From positions 1 through 64,000 of the forward strand of contig NZ_JASBQY010000003.1 in NCBI RefSeq assembly GCF_029960645.1: a stretch of 64,000 bases of DNA, read 5' to 3'. The position numbers were made by a program, and so were the translations under genes. Under the pieces are notes generated by a model. It had not been told where the DNA came from. It saw nothing but the letters and a program-made list of their open reading frames with translations, and searched no databases. This document shows, in pieces, positions 59,903 through 64,000 of this stretch. Position 1 is the first letter of the stretch, and the number at the start of each line of letters is the position of its first letter. Source of the DNA: Arthrobacter sp. AL12 (GTDB lineage: Bacteria; Actinomycetota; Actinomycetes; Actinomycetales; Micrococcaceae).

Positions 59903-60000
59903 CCCCCGGTTGAGCTATCAGATATGGTCCTTAAAAGGCCCGTTTAGCAGCCCTAAGTGATAGCGCAACGGGGCCAGGCGGGCGGCCACGCCCGACGCGG

Positions 60001-60028
60001 ACGTGACCCGGGTCACGTGGTTGCAACC
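60001..60028. promoter_or_regulatory. two adjacent palindromes upstream of aldehyde dehydrogenase
   Basis: ACGTGACCCGGGTCACGT (60001-60018) is a perfect 18-bp palindrome. GGTTGCAACC (60019-60028) is a perfect 10-bp palindrome directly after it, and a further CTGCAACC follows at 60032-60039. They lie about 90 nt before the aldehyde dehydrogenase start and are good candidates for regulator binding. Confidence 0.65.
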
Positions 60029-60115
60029 TGACTGCAACCTCCCTGCTCCTAGGCTGAACGCAACGGTGGCGCCGGCATCTGGCCGCCACTATCTTGCACA
60101 GCAAAGGAGCTAGCA

Positions 60116-61642
60116 ATGACTGTTTACGCACAGCCCGGCACCGAGGGCTCGAAGGTCACCTTCAAAGACCGCTACGAGAACTGGATCGGCGGCGAATGGG
60201 TCGCCCCGGTCAAGGGCCAGTACTTCGAAAACATCACCCCGGTCACCGGCAAGGTCTTCTGCGAGGTCGCCCGCGGCACCGCCGAGGACATTGAACTGGC
60301 GCTGGACGCCGCCCACAAGATCGCGCCGTCCTGGGGCAAGACCTCCGTCGCCGAGCGCGCCGCCATCCTGAACAAGATCGCGGACCGGATCGATGAGAAC
60401 CTCGAGATGCTCGCCGTCGCCGAGTCCTGGGACAACGGCAAGCCGATCCGCGAAACCCTCAACGCGGACATCCCCCTCGCCGCCGACCACTTCCGCTACT
60501 TCGCCTCCGCCGTCCGCGCCCAGGAAGGCCGGCTGTCCCAGCTCGACGAGGACACCACCGCGTACCACTACCACGAACCGCTCGGCGTCGTCGGCCAGAT
60601 CATCCCCTGGAACTTCCCGATCCTGATGGCCGTCTGGAAGCTCGCCCCGGCGCTCGCCGCCGGCAACGCCGTCGTCCTCAAGCCGGCCGAGCAGACCCCG
60701 TCCTCGATCCTGGTCCTGATGGAACTCATCGGCGACCTGCTGCCGGCCGGCGTGCTCAATGTCGTCAACGGCTTCGGCGTCGAGGCCGGAAAGCCGCTGG
60801 CCTCCAGCCCCCGGATCCGCAAGATCGCCTTCACCGGCGAAACCTCCACCGGCCGCCTGATCAGCCAGTACGCCAGCCAGAACCTGATCCCGGTCACACT
60901 GGAACTGGGCGGCAAGAGCCCCAACATCTTCTTCAACGACGTCGCCGACAAGACCGACGACGCGTTCTACGACAAGGCGCAGGAAGGTTTCACCCTCTTT
61001 GCCTTCAACCAGGGCGAAGTCTGCACCTGCCCCTCCCGCGCCCTGGTCCAGGAGGAGATTTACGATTCCTTCATGGCCGACGCCGTGAAGCGCGTCGAGA
61101 AGATCATCCAAGGCAACCCGCTGGACACCGACACCCAGCTCGGCGCCCAGGCCTCCAACGACCAGCTGGAAAAGATTCTCTCCTACATCGACATCGGCAA
61201 GCAGGAGGGCGCCAAGATCCTCACCGGCGGCGCCCGGGCCGAGATGCCCGGGGACCTGGCCGGTGGCTACTACATGCAGCCGACCATCTTCGAAGGCCAC
61301 AACAAGATGCGGATCTTCCAGGAGGAAATCTTTGGCCCGGTCGTGTCCGTGACCCGCTTCAGCGACTACAACGACGCCATGGGCATCGCCAACGACACCC
61401 TCTACGGCCTCGGCGCCGGCGTCTGGTCCCGTAACGGCAACGTCGCCTACCGCGCCGGCCGCGAGATCCAGGCCGGACGCGTGTGGGTGAACAACTACCA
61501 CGCCTACCCGGCGGGCGCTGCCTTCGGCGGGTACAAGTCCTCCGGCATCGGCCGCGAGAACCACTCGATGATGCTGGACCACTACCAGCAGACCAAGAAC
61601 CTTTTGGTCAGCTACAACGAGAACAAGCTCGGCTTCTTCTAA
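60116..61642 (+). CDS. NAD-dependent aldehyde dehydrogenase (acetaldehyde type)
   Basis: A 508-residue aldehyde dehydrogenase of the AldA/ExaC class, expected to oxidise acetaldehyde or other short aldehydes. NAD-fold [20 protein letters not shown], general base LELGGKSPN near residue 262, nucleophile in [14 protein letters not shown] near residue 303, and the end [27 protein letters not shown] lies 7 nt before the ATG. An alcohol dehydrogenase and a DUF779 gene follow in the same direction, the arrangement of an ethanol/aldehyde-oxidation cluster, with the GAF regulator upstream. Confidence 0.93.
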   Translation: MTVYAQPGTEGSKVTFKDRYENWIGGEWVAPVKGQYFENITPVTGKVFCEVARGTAEDIELALDAAHKIAPSWGKTSVAERAAILNKIADRIDENLEMLAVAESWDNGKPIRETLNADIPLAADHFRYFASAVRAQEGRLSQLDEDTTAYHYHEPLGVVGQIIPWNFPILMAVWKLAPALAAGNAVVLKPAEQTPSSILVLMELIGDLLPAGVLNVVNGFGVEAGKPLASSPRIRKIAFTGETSTGRLISQYASQNLIPVTLELGGKSPNIFFNDVADKTDDAFYDKAQEGFTLFAFNQGEVCTCPSRALVQEEIYDSFMADAVKRVEKIIQGNPLDTDTQLGAQASNDQLEKILSYIDIGKQEGAKILTGGARAEMPGDLAGGYYMQPTIFEGHNKMRIFQEEIFGPVVSVTRFSDYNDAMGIANDTLYGLGAGVWSRNGNVAYRAGREIQAGRVWVNNYHAYPAGAAFGGYKSSGIGRENHSMMLDHYQQTKNLLVSYNENKLGFF

Positions 61643-61655
61643 GCCGCACCAATCC

Positions 61656-61695
61656 CGGGCGGGGCGGATCGGAAAAGATCCGCCCCGCCCGCACC
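61656..61695 (+). terminator. hairpin after aldehyde dehydrogenase
   Basis: CGGGCGGGGCGGATC and GATCCGCCCCGCCCG form a 15-bp perfect stem with a GGAAAA loop. There is no T-run, so it may attenuate rather than end transcription before the alcohol dehydrogenase gene. Confidence 0.6.
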
Positions 61696-61773
61696 ACGTG
61701 TGCATCCACCCGGAAGGACGCCGTGCGCACGCCCCCTAGCTGCACCCACGTTTGATGACGCAAGGATTTCGCT

Positions 61774-62811
61774 ATGACGACGACAACGACGACGACGACA
61801 ATGCAAGCCGCAGTGGTAACCGAATTCGGCAAGGACCTGCAGATCCAGACCGTGCCCGTGCCGACACCGGGCCGCGGCCAGGCGCTCGTCAAGGTGCTGA
61901 CCACCGGCGTCTGCCACACCGACCTCCACGCAGCGGAAGGCGACTGGCCGGTCAAGCCGAGCCCGCCGTTCATCCCCGGCCACGAAGGCGTCGGCGAAGT
62001 CGTGGCCCTCGGCGAGGGCGTCACCGACCTGGCGGTCGGCGACCTGGTCGGCAACGCCTGGCTCTGGTCCGCCTGCGGCGACTGCCAGTACTGCCGCACC
62101 GGCTGGGAAACCCTTTGCGAATCGCAGCAGAACGCCGGCTACAGCGTGGACGGCTCCTTCGGCGAGTACATGCTGGTGGACACGCGCTTCGCCGCCCGGA
62201 TCCCGGCCGGCTCGGACCCCGTCGAGGTGGCCCCGGTGCTTTGCGCCGGAGTGACCGTCTACAAGGGCCTCAAAATGACCGAGGCACGCCCCGGCCAGTG
62301 GGTCACCATTTCCGGCATCGGCGGCCTCGGCCACATCGCCGTCCAGTACGCGGTGGCCATGGGCCTGCGCGTCGCCGCGGTGGACATCGCCGATGACAAG
62401 CTCGCCCTGGCCAAGAAGCACGGTGCGGAACTGACCGTCAATGCCCTGCACGAAGATCCCGCCGAAGTCATTCAGCGCGAAACCGGAGGTTGCCATGGAG
62501 TCCTGGTCACGGCGGTGCACCCGTCAGCGTTCGGACAGGCGATCGGGATGGCCCGCCGCGGCGGAACGATCGTGTTCAACGGCCTGCCGCCGGGTGACTT
62601 TCCGGCGCCCATCTTCGAGATTGTGCTCAAGGGCCTGACCGTCCGCGGCTCCATTGTGGGAACCCGCCAGGACCTGCAGGAGGCGCTGGAGTTCTACGCC
62701 GAGGGCAAGATCCACCCCACGGTCTCCACCCGCGAGCTCTCCGACGTCAACGCCGTCCTGGACGAAATGAAGCACGCCAAGATCGATGGCCGCGTGGTCA
62801 TCAAGTACTGA
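61774..62811 (+). CDS. adhP: zinc-dependent alcohol dehydrogenase
   Basis: A 345-residue medium-chain alcohol dehydrogenase of the AdhP type, interconverting alcohols and aldehydes with NAD. Catalytic zinc motifs GVCHTDLHAA and GHEGVGEVVALG; structural-zinc cysteines in CGDCQYCRTGWETLC; nucleotide fold ISGIGGLGHIAVQYA. The N-terminus is MTTTTTTTTMQAAVV: eight threonine codons (ACR)n form a microsatellite before the conserved part. AAGGA lies 7 nt before ATG 61774; ATG 61801 would remove the threonines but has no such site. Probably co-expressed with the aldehyde dehydrogenase upstream. Confidence 0.92.
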   Translation: MTTTTTTTTMQAAVVTEFGKDLQIQTVPVPTPGRGQALVKVLTTGVCHTDLHAAEGDWPVKPSPPFIPGHEGVGEVVALGEGVTDLAVGDLVGNAWLWSACGDCQYCRTGWETLCESQQNAGYSVDGSFGEYMLVDTRFAARIPAGSDPVEVAPVLCAGVTVYKGLKMTEARPGQWVTISGIGGLGHIAVQYAVAMGLRVAAVDIADDKLALAKKHGAELTVNALHEDPAEVIQRETGGCHGVLVTAVHPSAFGQAIGMARRGGTIVFNGLPPGDFPAPIFEIVLKGLTVRGSIVGTRQDLQEALEFYAEGKIHPTVSTRELSDVNAVLDEMKHAKIDGRVVIKY

Positions 62812-62827
62812 TCAGGAAAGGTCTCCG

Positions 62828-63235
62828 ATGCCATCGACAAAGCTCGACGCCGCCGTCACCCTTCCCGGGGAGGACTTCTCCCGGGTGGCGCTCACCCCCG
62901 TCGCGGTGGAACTGCTGCGCAAGATGTGGCTCCAGCACGGGCCGCTGATGTTCCACCAGTCCGGCGGCTGCTGCGACGGGTCCTCGCCAATGTGCTATCC
63001 CGCGGGGGAGTTCATCACCGGGGACTCGGATGTGCTGCTGGGCCTGTTCGACATTTCCGACGGTCTGCAGCCGCAGACCATTGAGTTCTGGATGTCGAAG
63101 GAACAGTTCAACTACTGGAGCCACACCCACTTGACCGTGGATGTGGTGCCGGGCCGGGGGAGCGGTTTCTCGGTGGAGGCACCAGAGGGCAAAAGGTTCC
63201 TGATCCGGTCGAAGCTGATGGACTGGCCGGTCTGA
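62828..63235 (+). CDS. DUF779 domain protein
   Basis: A 135-residue cytoplasmic protein of DUF779, a family that is often encoded next to aldehyde dehydrogenase genes but has no established activity. It contains LRKMWLQHGPLMFHQSGGCC, DGSSPMCYPAGEF, DVLLGLFDI, EFWMSKEQFNYWSHTHLTVD and a C-terminal GKRFLIRSKLM. Three conserved cysteines (CC..C) suggest a metal or redox role. ATG 62828 has AGGAAAGG upstream. It starts 17 nt after the alcohol dehydrogenase stop and ends the cluster before a terminator. Confidence 0.88.
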   Translation: MPSTKLDAAVTLPGEDFSRVALTPVAVELLRKMWLQHGPLMFHQSGGCCDGSSPMCYPAGEFITGDSDVLLGLFDISDGLQPQTIEFWMSKEQFNYWSHTHLTVDVVPGRGSGFSVEAPEGKRFLIRSKLMDWPV

Positions 63236-63299
63236 CTAGCTACTCAGCACGCGCGGGATAGTTAAGCACCACGCGCTAAAGAGGTACGCAGCACGCGCC

Positions 63300-63340
63300 A
63301 GCGGGCCGTGCAGGGAAACCTGCACGGCCCGCTTTTGCGT
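63300..63340 (+). terminator. rho-independent terminator
   Basis: CGGGCCGTGCAGG and CCTGCACGGCCCG form a 13-bp perfect stem with a GAAA loop, followed by CTTTTGCG. It ends the alcohol/aldehyde dehydrogenase cluster. Confidence 0.88.
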
Positions 63341-63433
63341 CTCAGCATGTGGGATAAAAAAGGCCGTCCAGTGGATGGACACTACTATGGATAGGTCTGT
63401 TTCCAACAAGCTACCGAGATTGTGGACTTTTCT

Positions 63434-64000
63434 ATGAACCTCTTCCGGACCAAATCGATCGAGCAGTCCATGTCGGACGCCGAAGAACCCGGACGTAAGC
63501 TGAAGCGCTCGCTCAGCTCCTGGGACCTGATGATCATGGGCGTTGCCGTTGCCGTCGGCGCCGGCATCTTCTCGGTGGGCGCCAAGGCGGCAGCTAACTT
63601 CGCCGGCCCGGCGGTCACCCTCTCCTTCGCCATTGCGGCCGTCACCTGTGCGCTGGCGATCATGTGCTACGCCGAGTTCGCCACGGCCATCCCCGTGGCC
63701 GGCTCCGCCTATGTCTTCACCTACGCCACCATGGGTGAGCTGCTGGCCTGGATCATCGGCTGGAACCTCATCCTCGAACTGTTCACCGCCGGTGCGGTGA
63801 TCGCCAAGTACTGGGGCATCTACCTCAGCAAGGTCTTCGCGCTCATGGGCGTCGACGTCCCGCCGTCGATCTCCCTGGGCGGCGTGGACCTGTACTGGGG
63901 TGCCTTCCTGATCGTCGCCGTGTTCACCGTGCTGCTGGTGCTGGGCACGAAGCTGTCCGCCCGCGTTGGCAACATCTTCACGCTGATCAAGATCGGCGTT
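63434..64000 (+). CDS. APC family amino acid permease (partial, runs off the window)
   Basis: The first 189 residues of an amino acid permease of the APC (cationic amino acid transporter-like) family: MNLFRTKSIEQSMSDAEEPG, SLSSWDLMIMGVAVAVGAGI, FSVGAKAAANFAGPAVTLSF, CALAIMCYAEFATAIPVAGS, AYVFTYATMGELLAWIIGWN and LILELFTAGAVIAKYWGIYL. Five to six helices are included. The GxGIFxxG and AxxPxxGSxYxY motifs are typical. The 3' end lies outside the window. Substrate unknown. Confidence 0.9.
   Translation, partial: MNLFRTKSIEQSMSDAEEPGRKLKRSLSSWDLMIMGVAVAVGAGIFSVGAKAAANFAGPAVTLSFAIAAVTCALAIMCYAEFATAIPVAGSAYVFTYATMGELLAWIIGWNLILELFTAGAVIAKYWGIYLSKVFALMGVDVPPSISLGGVDLYWGAFLIVAVFTVLLVLGTKLSARVGNIFTLIKIGV

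Overview
The window is high-G+C DNA with the codon bias, frequent GTG starts, 4-bp ATGA/GTGA gene overlaps and gene content (menaquinone genes, APS-reductase type sulfur assimilation, FprA-type ferredoxin reductases, PucR and GAF regulators) of an actinobacterium. I infer a member of the Micrococcaceae close to Arthrobacter/Pseudarthrobacter. No rRNA, tRNA or CRISPR array was recognised, and there is no intact insertion sequence.

Layout. 1-3.9 kb: a decayed DUF2182 gene, a protoglobin, a membrane protein and a decayed AbiEi-like gene. 3.9-6.6 kb: polar amino acid ABC importer. 6.8-11.9 kb: menaquinone block (menF diverging from menG, menJ-like reductase and polyprenyl diphosphate synthase). 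11.8-14.4 kb: repeat-rich stretch around an AbiEi/DUF559 gene. 14.5-16.4 kb: SUKH-like protein, TRIC channel, sirohydrochlorin chelatase. 16.7-21.7 kb: assimilatory sulfate operon sir-cysH-cysD-cysN. 22-30 kb: an accessory island of visibly lower G+C, with two DUF1611-like P-loop paralogues, two fused ABC half-transporters (one with a degenerate ATPase), a CapA-like protein and an anchored alpha/beta hydrolase. 31-39.7 kb: RtcB, a sulfonate-type ABC importer, two small proteins, siroheme synthase and FprA. 40-48.7 kb: topoisomerase IB, DUF1206 protein, membrane protein, GntR/MFS pair, P-type ATPase and PPK2. 49-53.4 kb: PucR regulator with GABA/putrescine catabolism genes. 53.7-58.3 kb: lipoprotein, universal stress protein, RarD, second FprA. 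58.5-64 kb: GAF regulator, aldehyde and alcohol dehydrogenases, DUF779 protein, and the start of an APC permease.

How the genes work together. Sulfur is the main theme. Sulfate activation and reduction (cysDN, cysH, sir), siroheme synthesis (the SUMT/dehydrogenase fusion plus CbiX), FprA as a possible electron donor, and sulfonate uptake all lie within about 24 kb. Three of these units (sir, the sulfonate operon, siroheme synthase) share the same 78-nt upstream block, and in each the -10 box sits 6 nt before an ATG, so all three look leaderless. In the sulfonate operon that ATG opens a 23-codon leader ORF rather than the transporter gene, which suggests attenuation.

The best candidate for an undescribed system is the 22-30 kb island, where two gene sets that each pair a P-loop protein with an ABC half-transporter converge, and one set also carries two extracytoplasmic hydrolase-like proteins. 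A second theme is repeat biology: several gene 3' ends have spread as tandem repeats that carry the stop codon with them, one large palindrome lies inside the cysD reading frame, and several palindrome families recur between genes.
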